Source of the DNA: Crotophaga sulcirostris
Lineage: Eukaryota > Chordata > Aves > Cuculiformes > Crotophagidae
Direction of reading: 5' to 3'
Length of the DNA: 64,000 bases
Assembly: GCA_013397455.1 (NCBI GenBank)
Contig: VYZB01000040.1
Location: 418,325 to 482,324 of the forward strand
The notes under the pieces are model-generated. The model was given only the letters and a program-made list of their open reading frames with translations, did no database searches and had not been told where the DNA came from. Shown here piece by piece: positions 1 through 10,212 of this stretch. The position numbers and the translations under genes are program-made. Position 1 is the first letter of the stretch. Each line of letters begins with the position of its first letter.

Positions 1-726
1 GATAACAGCAAAGCAGTTTCTGGAATCTCAGAAGGAAGCCCAGTTGTTCATTAGAAGTAACCAAATATTCAAGTATTTTTAATTGTATTTGAAAATAGAG
101 TAATTCATATAGAGGTTTAATACTGCACATAGAGGGGTCTTTTCTTTCTGTTTAATGTGGCAGGAAGATGGGACAAAACAAGTGGTGTTTCTGCTAACAA
201 AAGTGAGTCCATAAGAAATCTAGAATGAGAAAGATGCAGTGAGGCTTTAAAAGTTTTAAACAGATTTTACTGGCTCTCAAGTGCATTTGAGTAAATCAAT
301 GCAACCTGTATTAAAGCCAAGAAGTTGTCCCCATGCAGCATTTTCCTACAAGATCAGAGATAACATTTCAGCAATTTGAAATGAATTATTAACTTTGCAC
401 AACAAAACACGGAATAGAAATGCAGGACAGGGGGGAACCAAAGGATCTTTACTTAAAACAGACGTTGCAGAATCTTTGGAGACATTGAAGTCTCAGTTCC
501 TCTGAGGCTAAGTGCACATTAAGGACAGGTTGGTAAATTCCACGTAGTTAGGGTAACTTCTCAGGAGACTCATTTCCTTAGGGAAGGAGGATTGAAGTGC
601 AAACAGGCGGGGGATAGCAGTCTGCCTCATCTGCTGGAGGCTTAGAAACTAAAGAGAAGATTACTAAAGGCCTCTAAAGAAGCAGTATATAAAATCTTAG
701 AAGTTTTAGGAAACAAAAGTGCCATT
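1..726. other. No gene seen; unique AT-rich sequence
   Basis: This stretch has only short chance ORFs and no repeat that I recognise. The part from about 480 to 660 is a little richer in G and purines than its surroundings, with no clear coding frame. Confidence 0.6.
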
Positions 727-1010
727 TCATAGAATCATAGAATCACTAAGATTGGAAAAGACCGCTAAGATCATTCAGTCCAACTATCAGCCCAACACCA
801 CTGTGCCTACTAAACCGTGTCCTGAAGTGCCATTTCTACACATACGTTGAACATCTCCAGCAATGCTGATTCCATCACTTCCCTGGGCAGCCTCTTCCAG
901 TGCTTCACCACTTTTTCAGTAAAGAAATTTTTCCTAATATCCAATCTAAACCTCCACTGGTACAACTTGAGGCCCTTTCCTCTCATCCTATCACTTACTA
1001 GTTGAGAGAA
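727..1010 (-). mobile_element. CR1 LINE fragment, 3' end (5'-truncated)
   Basis: The left edge is the CR1 3' terminus read on the minus strand: octamers of the ATTCTATG type followed by the conserved TTGGAAAAGACC segment. Minus-strand translation (810-1013) gives the extreme C-terminus of the CR1 reverse-transcriptase polyprotein (ORF2), with the hallmark residues RLDIRKNFFTEKVVKHW and RLPREVMES. The copy keeps under 300 bp and lacks the endonuclease and reverse-transcriptase domains, so it cannot move by itself. Such 5' truncation is the usual result of CR1 target-primed insertion. Several differences from the usual family sequence suggest a moderately old copy. Confidence 0.93.
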
Positions 1011-4000
1011 CAAACTATAACTGTAGGTAAGCCAAGCTAAACACCTGTGTCACTCTGAAAAGTTAACAGAACTATTACAGGTCTACGAAAAGAACAAAAA
1101 TGGAAAAAATACACTTTCTCTGTTGTTAAAAATGCATTTATCTTCCATGAAGGAAAGGACTACTGCATAAGAGTGCAAGAATATCCTCATTTCATATTCA
1201 AACTTCACGTCTCTCTGACATTACATTTTTTCTTCATAGGTCAAGACTGTCTTGGCATGTACCTTTGGGATACTAAAACATTTTCTTCCTCATGACATAG
1301 TGCATTGGTGAGATCAAGCTCTTGCTGACCTTAGGAATAATACACCTCACTCTCTCCTAAAGCAATCATCACCAAAGCTTTGTCTAAATATCCCAAAGTT
1401 AGGACAGAAGGTGTTTTTAGTAACACCATTTCTTTTAATTCTGAAGCAGCAGAAATACATGAAAATATTAAAATAGTTCTTTCTGGATTCTTGAGCCTAC
1501 TTGAAATACCTAGTTTGTCTCAGTTTAACCTTATTCACATTCCCAAGTGACTGCAGTGCTTTCAATGACAGCTGAACACGGTATGGGGTGGTCACACTCT
1601 CTGCCTTCAAGTATCTAACCTCAATGCCTGAATAGCTTTCTGAAACCTTTGCTGACTGTATATATGACTCCTAATTCTGTAGCCAAGGTTATGCACCTCA
1701 AGTTAGTCCATGTGAACCTCTGTTTTGTTCCTCAAAGAGTACCATGAAAGCACTCGTCGAGCACTTTTTGCACATCGTGTAAGGGTTTTCTTTCCATGTG
1801 TGTGTTTTTGATCCTGCAGTCAAGAGAATTTCTTTCATTTCCTTTCTATTCAGGTATTAGCAGGCAAGAAAGAATACTTGACACAGACTGAAAGCTTTTT
1901 ATTTGCATTCCTGTGTAACCTTCTCTTTCATCAATTTGTCGTTTTGCTGATATACCTCTCATGCACCAAGGCATTTATTAGAGTCATTATCAGAGAGCTC
2001 TCCCATTACTTTGTTGTCATGATAAACTGAGTTTTGCTATGGCCAGCTTGATGGATGGGCTGGATATTTTTATATTCTTCTGGTAGCCAGATTCTTGTGT
2101 TCTTGACACTCACAGTCCTCCCTTGATATGGAAAATCAAGGCAAAGCATGAGTACATTATAAACAGCAGTAACATCATTGGCATCAAAGAAATGCCCAAA
2201 TGCCCAAAGCTCCCAGAACTGAAGTATAAACTACTGAAAGTAGATCTAAATCTGGGATTTTTTAAACATCTCAGCAGCTGCGGTCTATGGTAGGATAAAT
2301 TACCCTTAAATGTAGCCACTCAAGAGCTTGACTTTCAGTCCCTGCACAGCAAGATACATCTCATCCTAACTTGTGTCTTAGGATAGAGAGAGAATACAAA
2401 TGGGTGCTTAAACTTCACACCAAGGCTTAGCTTCACCCTGATAAAGGCAAGAACAATGCCCAAAACTCCCTTTAGTCTCCTGAAGATTTTATAAGCACAC
2501 TCAATAGAATTAATCAGGTAATCCATTGCATCCTCAATCAGGCATCTACTTTTGTTTCATCAGATGAACCTCACCCCACACTGCACATTGATGGTTTAGC
2601 TATAGTGGCTCTTGTATGGAGTGATGTAAGAATTAAAGATCTGTTTAATTCATACTTTTCTTTGTTCATCTGCCTATGACAGAAAGTAGCAATCTTGGGC
2701 AGCTAGCTCTGCCACCTGCACTGCAATTAAAGCAGTCCATGAAGGAACAAAAAGTTATCTTTATTCCTCCACTTTTTAAAGGCGTATAAAAATATTTTAA
2801 TTCTTCTTTTATCTAAATGGAAACATGTAATTGTCCTTCTTTGTCCCAATAAAGTGTTTTATAGGTCAAAGAAAAAAACCTCTGAGTGGTTCTGCTTCTC
2901 TTATCTTTGTGAGAGACACTCCACTAGGAACGTCTGGATATGAGTAGTGACTCTACATTTTTTCACATTATCTTAGTCTTTCTGAGGCTCTTTTTATACC
3001 TCTGTAAAGCTGTGAACCAATGGATATATACTGGATTTATGTCTATGCCAGCATTTCTTTGGTTTAGGAGCTATTCTGATCGTAAGCCTATGCATTTAAA
3101 TTACAAAACAGTTGGGCCAAATTCTATAAAAGACAGGTGATATAATAAATTTTGTGCTTCAGGGAAGGTATCGCTGTCTATGAAGCTATAGCCAGCATCG
3201 GACAGGCATCAGTATCTACTTTTGGTTTCCACTCAAGGCCCTGTATTGCTGCTCTGCAGATGCTAAAAGAAGCAATGAGCAAATACAAGCTAACTGCCAA
3301 CAGTCACTGTATGATATCTCCCTTTTCCCAAAATGATTCTGTCATGCTGGAGAAAAAAAAACCAAACTGACGTACCCAGGAATTTATCAGTATTTGTTTT
3401 TGCTGGATGCATTTATAGAATGCAAGTCTAAAAAAGCATAGGAAAGCATTGTGGGGAAAAATGATTCAAGCAGAAACCTGTCCCAAAAATGTTTTGACTA
3501 CCAACTACGTAATAAGAGCTATCACAAATAAGAAATAACCTTAAAAGTTATGATGTCTTATACATATCCACAACTCCATACACTTTCTCACATAACTGTC
3601 CTTTATTTTAACGTGGGTTTCACAGGAACTGTTTTCAAGTTACAGTAATCTTTAATTCAAAATAAAATATTCAGTTGTTGCCAACAAAAATTGGAAAGCC
3701 TTTGCTAAAGCTCACACCAAAATACTATTATAATAAATGCAGAGTATCTCATGTCCTTCTTCCTTCATTGTTTGCTCTATTTAGCTCACTTTTTCTTTGG
3801 GACAATGCTTTGATATTTTACATGCTCATATGGGTGATACATAACAAATACACATAATGAGTACATAATATATTGGATACCTATCATTCAATGACAGTAT
3901 CTGTTATCTTATTTGAGATAAAATATGAACACTTTCCCCTGTGCACTAAAAGTTATCCAACTTTTGTCTCTGCTGTATAATTTAATATATTAAATATTAA

Positions 4001-4940
4001 TGTAAGCTTTATATATATGATTTTTTTTCCAGGTGATATGCAAACTCTAGACTTACTTAAGCATGAAAGATGCTGTGCTTCTAAAATATAGGCAGAAAAA
4101 AAAGTGGCCTTCCCTGTATATTTTTTTGGAATCATGAATAACTGTAGACATAAAAATGACATTACAAATTATTAATTAAGGATGCAGCTACACGTGTAGT
4201 TTAGTTTATCTATACTGTTAGGGAAAATATACCAAAGAAAAAAAATCTCCTAGTATATAACCCCAGGTAATTCAACATTCCTTTAAATTGTGGGAAACTG
4301 CATAGAAGTTGTTTTACAGATACTAAGTGTAAACTCTTTGAATAGCACGTCTGATAAGCATCAACTCATTGATATAGCCTTACAAGAAAACTTTGGATTA
4401 GCCATTACTGAAATATGGAGGAACTCCACATTTACTAATGAGCTGAGTCCATTAATCCTAAACAAATTACAGTGCATCAAATGCATAGAGATGATTAATT
4501 GCGATATAGTGTATTCATAGTATGTGAAAAGCTCGTGCTGACACTCCATTGTGACTATTACTAAATACATTTTTAATTTAGGTTAGAAAAGTTGTGGGGG
4601 TCAAATCAATATAGAGGAATTATTGCAAACATTTATTTTATAATTACAAGATTATATTAATTACAGTTTGAGCTACGATTGCACTCAAGGGATTCTGACT
4701 GAATTTCACAATGCTTGGCAACAGATGAACATGTAGAATGCAGTCTCAGTCCTACGGAGTTTACCAATAAATATCATAAAATATTAACACATTTCTTTTC
4801 AGTCCTCGTCAGATTCATGAATTCTTCTTAACATGCAAAAGGTGCTTCCATTAATCCAAATTAGAGCCCATTTTCAGTAATAAAAAGTAGGATTCATCGC
4901 TAGAATTATTTCTACTGTCAATAATGATAATACTTGGCAG
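1011..4940. other. No gene seen; long unique AT-rich stretch
   Basis: Nearly 4 kb without a recognisable repeat or exon. The longest chance ORFs are about 70-76 codons (for example 3152-3370 and 4290-4520) and have low-complexity, non-protein-like composition. A perfect 12-bp palindrome with a CACGTG E-box core lies at 4188-4199. Nothing else stands out. Confidence 0.6.
4188..4199. promoter_or_regulatory. Palindromic E-box (CACGTG core)
   Basis: CTACACGTGTAG is a perfect 12-bp palindrome around a CACGTG E-box, the type of site bound by bHLH-zip proteins such as USF and MYC/MAX. One isolated site may be chance, and no promoter is evident beside it. Confidence 0.2.
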
Positions 4941-4944
4941 TTTG

Positions 4945-5015
4945 AGGCCTCTAAGAGCTTTATAAACATTAAGTAATAAGCCTCCTAACACATCATAAAA
5001 TAAATTTATGAAAAA
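4945..5015 (-). mobile_element. Possible ancient MIR/L3-like fragment
   Basis: The string from GAGGCCTCTAAGAGCTTTATAAAC to the following 'attaagtaataagcctcctaac' stretch resembles the minus-strand 3' part of old amniote MIR/L3-type elements, where a 'gctttataaacattaa' motif precedes a 'cctcacaac' motif. It is short and diverged, so this is a weak call from pattern memory only. Confidence 0.3.
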
Positions 5016-5802
5016 CACTGAAATTAGCTAAAAATGCAGTTAGTTGTTGGGATATTAGTAGCCTACATTGTGCTGGCTAATTTAAAATAATAAATGTAGC
5101 TATTAGTTAAAAATTCCTGTGAAGGTAAATAAATGTTTTCAAAAAATTAATTTCTGTGACCTTTTCTTTTTTAAGTGTATAGCAAAATCCAACACAGTAG
5201 ATGTTGAAAAGCAGTTATGTTTCATTTGGCACAGAAAAAATTAAATCGGTTTTGGTTCTTGTGTCCTTAACTTTCATTTATGCAAACTGTCTGCTACTGA
5301 AGAATGATTTTGAAAGACCATATTGATCATCTTGTGGTTTGGCCAGGAAGCTGTTTGTAAAAAAGTATGAGAAAGCACATAGTTAGCAAAAGCAATTTTT
5401 TACTTTGCTGAAGTCCTATACTTCACAAGGAAAATGCTTAAAGAGATTTGACATCCTTGCTTTCTCTGCATCCAAAGACAAAATGAAATGCAGGAAGTCT
5501 CTTGAGTGTTCAAAAAAGGAGTGCATCTGAGGGAGAAATTTACTTTCCTTGCTATATCTTGGTGCAAGAGACAGTTCAGGGTTGTTGTTTAGGAAGTTGT
5601 GCAGGTTTAACACAAGTTATTCTTTCCTTCGAATGATAGCAACGCATGATTTCTCAGAATTAATTGAGAACGTTTACAAGATCCATATCTCCACTCTGTT
5701 ATGGAAATCTACTGCTGACTTGGCAAGCCAAGTCTGACTGTTGAAGGGACAGGACAGATTAATAAATAAATGTTTTGATTTAGCATAGATGTTGAGGATT
5801 TA
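5016..5802. other. No gene seen; unique sequence
   Basis: There are two overlapping chance ORFs of 65 and 62 codons on opposite strands (5416-5613 and 5549-5737). No repeat or RNA gene is recognisable. Confidence 0.55.
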
Positions 5803-5969
5803 GGAGTCGCCGACCCTTGAAGTGTTTAAGGGAAGATTGGATGAGGCACTGAGTGCCATGGTTTAGGTGATGAGGTGGTGTTCGTGTTGGCTTATAGGTT
5901 GGCTTATAGGTTGGACTTGATAATCTTGGAGGTCTCTTCCAACCTGGTTATACTGTGAAACTGTGAAAC
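5803..5969 (+). mobile_element. CR1 LINE 3' end, ATACTGTG-tail type
   Basis: Plus-strand CR1 tail starting in the last codons of ORF2 ('cccttgaagtgtttaag') and running through the 3' UTR ('gattggatgaggcactgag', 'ttccaacctgg') to a terminal repeat of the form ACTGTGAA. It is the same subfamily as the copies at 24318, 53717 and 58627. It carries an internal 12-bp duplication (TTGGCTTATAGG twice, 5887-5910) absent from the sister copies. It is severely 5'-truncated and has no coding capacity. Confidence 0.9.
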
Positions 5970-5977
5970 ATTTTTGA

Positions 5978-6021
5978 TTGATCATAGGTATTGGTTGATC
6001 TTAGGTATTGGTTAATCTTAG
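5978..6021. repeat. 17-bp tandem repeat, about 2.6 copies
   Basis: Units at 5978-5994 (TTGATCATAGGTATTGG), 5995-6011 (one substitution) and a partial third at 6012-6021. The array starts 8 bp past the end of a CR1 tail. Confidence 0.85.
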
Positions 6022-7065
6022 CAAACTACTAAGGATGTCAGCTTACCCCAGGTTCCATCTGTAGAGCTGAATATTCCATTACCTTTCTTTACCATCAATG
6101 GACAAAACGTGATATCACTTTGTGGAAAGCCTTGTGTCATATTTAAAATACAGTTGCTTGTTTTGGTGTTGGATTTTTTTTCAGTTTCTTATCCCTTCAT
6201 CTGCTCAGCAGGCAACTCTCAGGCAATACTACAGCTTGTAAGACATGTTATACAGAGGGAGGTTTTCTGATGTGTATTGTGTTTCTAATGATTTCAGATT
6301 TCCCAAGCAAATTGCAAGAAAGAACAAAGAACCAGTAATTTAAAAAGCATAACTGAGATGGTGACTTTTTTATTTTGAGAAAAGTAAAATCACTTTAAAA
6401 ATTCAGTCTTATAATTACTCATGAACATGCATTGGATTTAGTAAATTAAATTAACTGGATTACAAGAAAAAAAATATGAAAACATTACCTTTTTGAAAGT
6501 GGCAGTTAACTTTTTCTGAAATAAAACTTTCTGCTTTATAAATGCTAAAACAAAACCTTTCACTTCAGAAATGCTGAAATGTTTTGCATTGACATTTCCG
6601 AAACAAGTCTTCTGATTTTCCCATTTACTGTGGCATTTTTTACTTTTAAAATAGTTGTCTGGTTTTATTTACTTCAGTAAGTTATAGGAGTTCAAGTAAC
6701 AGGTTAAAGAGCTATATGTCATGAAAGTCATATAGATTGTTTCAGGTTGAGCAACCCAGATGAAGAAATCCGTTGGTTGTTTCATGCAGCCACAGGGCTA
6801 TTTTACAGCCTCTGGTTTATTAAAAAATGCTCTGTATCATGTATGGGATAATAAAAGCAACATTACTTAGTTTTTTTTTCTGAAAAAAATAAAGTTTTAC
6901 AGATTCATTGCATCCTGGATTTTTTAAAACATTGACAAGAGGAATGAAAATATTATAGACAGAGATAATTTATGTCTCCTTAAATAACTCAGACATATGA
7001 AAGGATAAACATGGATATTTTGAAGAGAGCAAAAGGCTGCTGGGCATTTTAAGTAAGCTAAAAAT
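6022..7065. other. No gene seen; AT-rich unique sequence
   Basis: The stretch has many A and T runs and no ORF over 60 codons. No recognisable repeat. Confidence 0.55.
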
Positions 7066-7406
7066 TTCTTTCTCAGCAGCAGTTCAGCTGCTGAGCAGGA
7101 GGGTAGAAGGAGGGACTGGCTAAAGCAAATGATCCTGCACAGCGTTCGTCTAGGGGAGCCTGGCCTGCGGATTTCGAGAGCAGCCTCTGGATGTTCTTAG
7201 AGGGAGGTAATGACCCTGTGAAAGACTGCTGGCTCTCCTCTGAAAACTCCTTGGTAGTGTACATGTGGGATTAACTACTCCAGGCAGCAGGTGTAAAGCT
7301 GTTAGAGGAGGAACAGCAGTAGCAGTTATCATAGCAAGACTGGTCCAGCAGTACCTTTACACCTTGGCTCCCCGACAGGGTTATTACATTGACACAAGCA
7401 GCCCTT
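7066..7406. other. GC-richer block left of assembly gap
   Basis: This block is visibly richer in G, C and CpG than the surrounding kilobases (for example 'cagcgttcgtc' and 'tgcggatttcgagag'). It opens with a 9-bp-arm hairpin at 7072-7095 (CTCAGCAGC / GCTGCTGAG). Both strands have short open frames but no recognisable protein. It could be the edge of an exon, a promoter, or an LTR interrupted by the gap. The sequence alone does not decide. Confidence 0.3.
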
Positions 7407-7975
7407 NNNNNNNNNNNNNNNNNNNNNNNNNNNNNNNNNNNNNNNNNNNNNNNNNNNNNNNNNNNNNNNNNNNNNNNNNNNNNNNNNNNNNNNNNNNNNN
7501 NNNNNNNNNNNNNNNNNNNNNNNNNNNNNNNNNNNNNNNNNNNNNNNNNNNNNNNNNNNNNNNNNNNNNNNNNNNNNNNNNNNNNNNNNNNNNNNNNNNN
7601 NNNNNNNNNNNNNNNNNNNNNNNNNNNNNNNNNNNNNNNNNNNNNNNNNNNNNNNNNNNNNNNNNNNNNNNNNNNNNNNNNNNNNNNNNNNNNNNNNNNN
7701 NNNNNNNNNNNNNNNNNNNNNNNNNNNNNNNNNNNNNNNNNNNNNNNNNNNNNNNNNNNNNNNNNNNNNNNNNNNNNNNNNNNNNNNNNNNNNNNNNNNN
7801 NNNNNNNNNNNNNNNNNNNNNNNNNNNNNNNNNNNNNNNNNNNNNNNNNNNNNNNNNNNNNNNNNNNNNNNNNNNNNNNNNNNNNNNNNNNNNNNNNNNN
7901 NNNNNNNNNNNNNNNNNNNNNNNNNNNNNNNNNNNNNNNNNNNNNNNNNNNNNNNNNNNNNNNNNNNNNNNNNNN
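7407..7975. other. Assembly gap (569 N)
   Basis: A run of unknown bases. Apparent ORFs of 250-283 codons spanning it on both strands are artefacts of reading N as sense codons. The flanks are GC-richer than the window average, which is typical of sequence that short reads fail to cover. Confidence 0.99.
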
Positions 7976-8200
7976 ACTCAAGGTGAGAGTATCACAGGGC
8001 AGAACTGTGCAAGATGCTCCTAACCCAGGCAGGGAGTTCATGGATGTGGCGATATTGCTTTTTGGTTCCTGGATGTATTTAGTTGAGACAGTTTTGAAGC
8101 TCTGCCTCTCACTGTGTAGCAATGTCCTTGAACAGCAAGATGCAGCCTGCTTTCCTGCTCATCCACAGTACAGGTGATGACAGTGCCTGAAAAGAAATAG
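7976..8200. other. GC-richer block right of assembly gap
   Basis: It begins with CAAG followed by GTGAGAGT at 7983, a good match to a vertebrate 5' splice site. A pyrimidine-rich CAG (acceptor-like) occurs at about 8150-8168. These would fit an exon ending just right of the gap, but single splice-like motifs are common by chance. No protein family is recognisable in the visible frames. Confidence 0.2.
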
Positions 8201-9065
8201 GGAACGTGGGAAGAAATTAATGTTCTATCCCCTAGACTGAAGCTTTCTCTCAGTAAGCCTTAATCAGAGAACCACTGAAACTGATGGGAAGACTCTTACC
8301 AGCCTCACTTCAGAATACTCCAAACCAAATAACAGATACAAGAGGTTGTTACAAAGGAGAGGCAGAGGTGAGAACTGTAGTGCAAAGGATGTTTCAAAAG
8401 GGAGACAAACACTGGGATGCTCAAACATTAGTTAATAGATAAACTCACTGCTTTTATTAAGTGTGTATGACATGCTCAGGGCTCACTTACTCTCAGAAAT
8501 CTCGTGGTTTAGTTGTCAAAAGCAGGAAAAGCAAAATAATATGTGAAAGGAGAAGAGAAAACGTGCTGCCTTTTCCAAAAGCCTATCTGAAATACTGGAT
8601 GCTGGAATGAAAAAGGCATCTAAAAAAGGGTTCCTCTTGCACAAAGAGAAGAACCCCACATATTCCTGCTAGTACATAGGAAGGTAATTGAAAATGCTTT
8701 AATAAATGTTCCCTAGTAAAGCACGTTTGAGCAGTCACATATTGCTGTCAAAGGATGTAGGGGGATTATCTACATGTTGCTGCTGCTTTTAGTACCTATC
8801 ATCAAAGTCAAGTCAGCTTCACTCCTTAATGTTACTAGAATTCATTTTGTACCTGTCCAGCTAACCAGATTTCAGAGCCTGTGGCTGGACTGCATGTGCT
8901 GGCTGGCAGTGATGGTGTTGCAGGAATTATTCTCTTTCATTAGCATCTCCACAGATTTCTCTTGATAATTCTCACAGTCCTTCTCCTGGCCTTTGCCTTG
9001 CCTTGCTTGCTGCCACTGAGGTGACAGAAGCTTCTTAGATGCAGTTCCCATGCTCTGTGAAGTGT
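8201..9065. other. No gene seen; unique sequence
   Basis: The only ORF of note is a 63-codon chance frame at 8774-8965. No repeat recognised. Confidence 0.55.
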
Positions 9066-9158
9066 TACAGTATCACAGTATTACAAGGTTGGAAAGGACC
9101 TCTGAGATCATTGAGTCCAACCTAGAACCCAACACTAACACCAACCCATCATCTAAAC
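9066..9158 (-). mobile_element. CR1 LINE 3' tail, ATACTGTG-tail type
   Basis: A minus-strand copy of the last ~90 bp of the CR1 3' UTR: terminal CAGTATCACAGTATTACAAG, then TTGGAAAGGACCTCTGAGATC and ACACCAACCCATCATCTAAAC. It ends abruptly where sister copies continue into 'catggcactgagtgcc'. The breakpoint is the 5' truncation of this insertion. No coding part remains. Confidence 0.92.
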
Positions 9159-10075
9159 TAAGACTAAGTCTTAGCTTCCTCCACACAGTGCTTACTACTA
9201 ATTGGATGAGAAAAGGAGATCTAGGGCAAGGTAGCTCTGGGCAAAAGCAAGTTTTGTTCAACTTCTAAAAGAAATAGTTGCCCTGCACTTTTAATCCCAA
9301 CTTGCTCTAGGTACAGGTGGAATCTAGGTACAAGACAGACTGTGGTCACCGAGGGATGGAGATTACCAGGGAATGACACAGTGGGTAGAGCAGTCTGGCT
9401 GCAGTGCAGGTTGGTAGTGGTTTCTCTTATTACTCCTATAAGGGAAGATTGGGATGTGTAAGGAGGAAGTATCTCAGGCAGAAATGACTTCTGATATTAT
9501 TTCACAGCAGGACCAGGAAGCCTAACTCCTTAGGACTTTAATTTCTAACTGCGTCACACAGATCTTCCACTCAAGTGATGTGACAAACATCATAGTCACA
9601 AGACCTGGCCATCTTCAAAAAGACATTTGTATTTCAGCTCCCACGGAGGGTGTGTTCGTCTGTTAGGTACAGTATAAAGTATGGAACAGCAGACTTAAGC
9701 CATTGATGCTGATGCCCTAACACCTTCATTCTATGTGGTTCGTGAGAATTACGTGAAACTAAATTTAATCTGATACCATAAAGCAAAAGTCTCCACTATG
9801 CCCGTGACTCAGACTGAGATTTCTATGGCCCAACAATAAAGTGCCTGCACTTCCCCACAGTGGTGCTGACAGTTTAGTTACGTCCACTGACCCTAATCAC
9901 TTAGGAAATCAAGCCACCACATGGCAAGCAGTGACAATCAGCAGACTCTTCAAAACTACACCACTGCTCTGAATCAATATGTGCAACCTGAATGATCTTT
10001 TCAATCCAGGCTGTTATCTGGCTTAGGTGATCCAGTGCCATCAAGACCACTGACTTGCAGAGGAGGAGTTCTTAC
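9159..10075. other. No gene seen; unique sequence
   Basis: Base composition is moderate and stop codons are frequent in all frames. The part from 9700 on may belong to the possible LTR described at 10081, but I see no clear left border. Confidence 0.5.
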
Positions 10076-10080
10076 AGTTA

Positions 10081-10212
10081 CCAATCAACCATAATGGGCT
10101 GGGATGAATTGCTGCCCTGCTATAAATTCCTCCTTGCCTGCCTTTTGCTTTGAGCGTTAGAAGATTCCTTCGTAAATTGTTTCATAACCTATTTTTTTTT
10201 ATAACAAATAAA
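10081..10212 (+). promoter_or_regulatory. CCAAT, TATA and poly(A) signals in LTR-like order
   Basis: CCAAT at 10081-10085, TATAAA at 10121-10126 and AATAAA at 10207-10212 stand in the order and spacing expected for the U3-R part of a retroviral-type LTR, or for a small RNA polymerase II promoter. I cannot find convincing TG...CA ends or a target-site duplication, and I do not recognise the family. The three motifs are short enough to coincide by chance in AT-rich DNA. Confidence 0.22.

Noticed and set aside
7265..8177. ORFs of 252-283 codons on both strands around 7.3-8.2 kb
   Set aside because: Most codons are N. The visible ends match no protein family.
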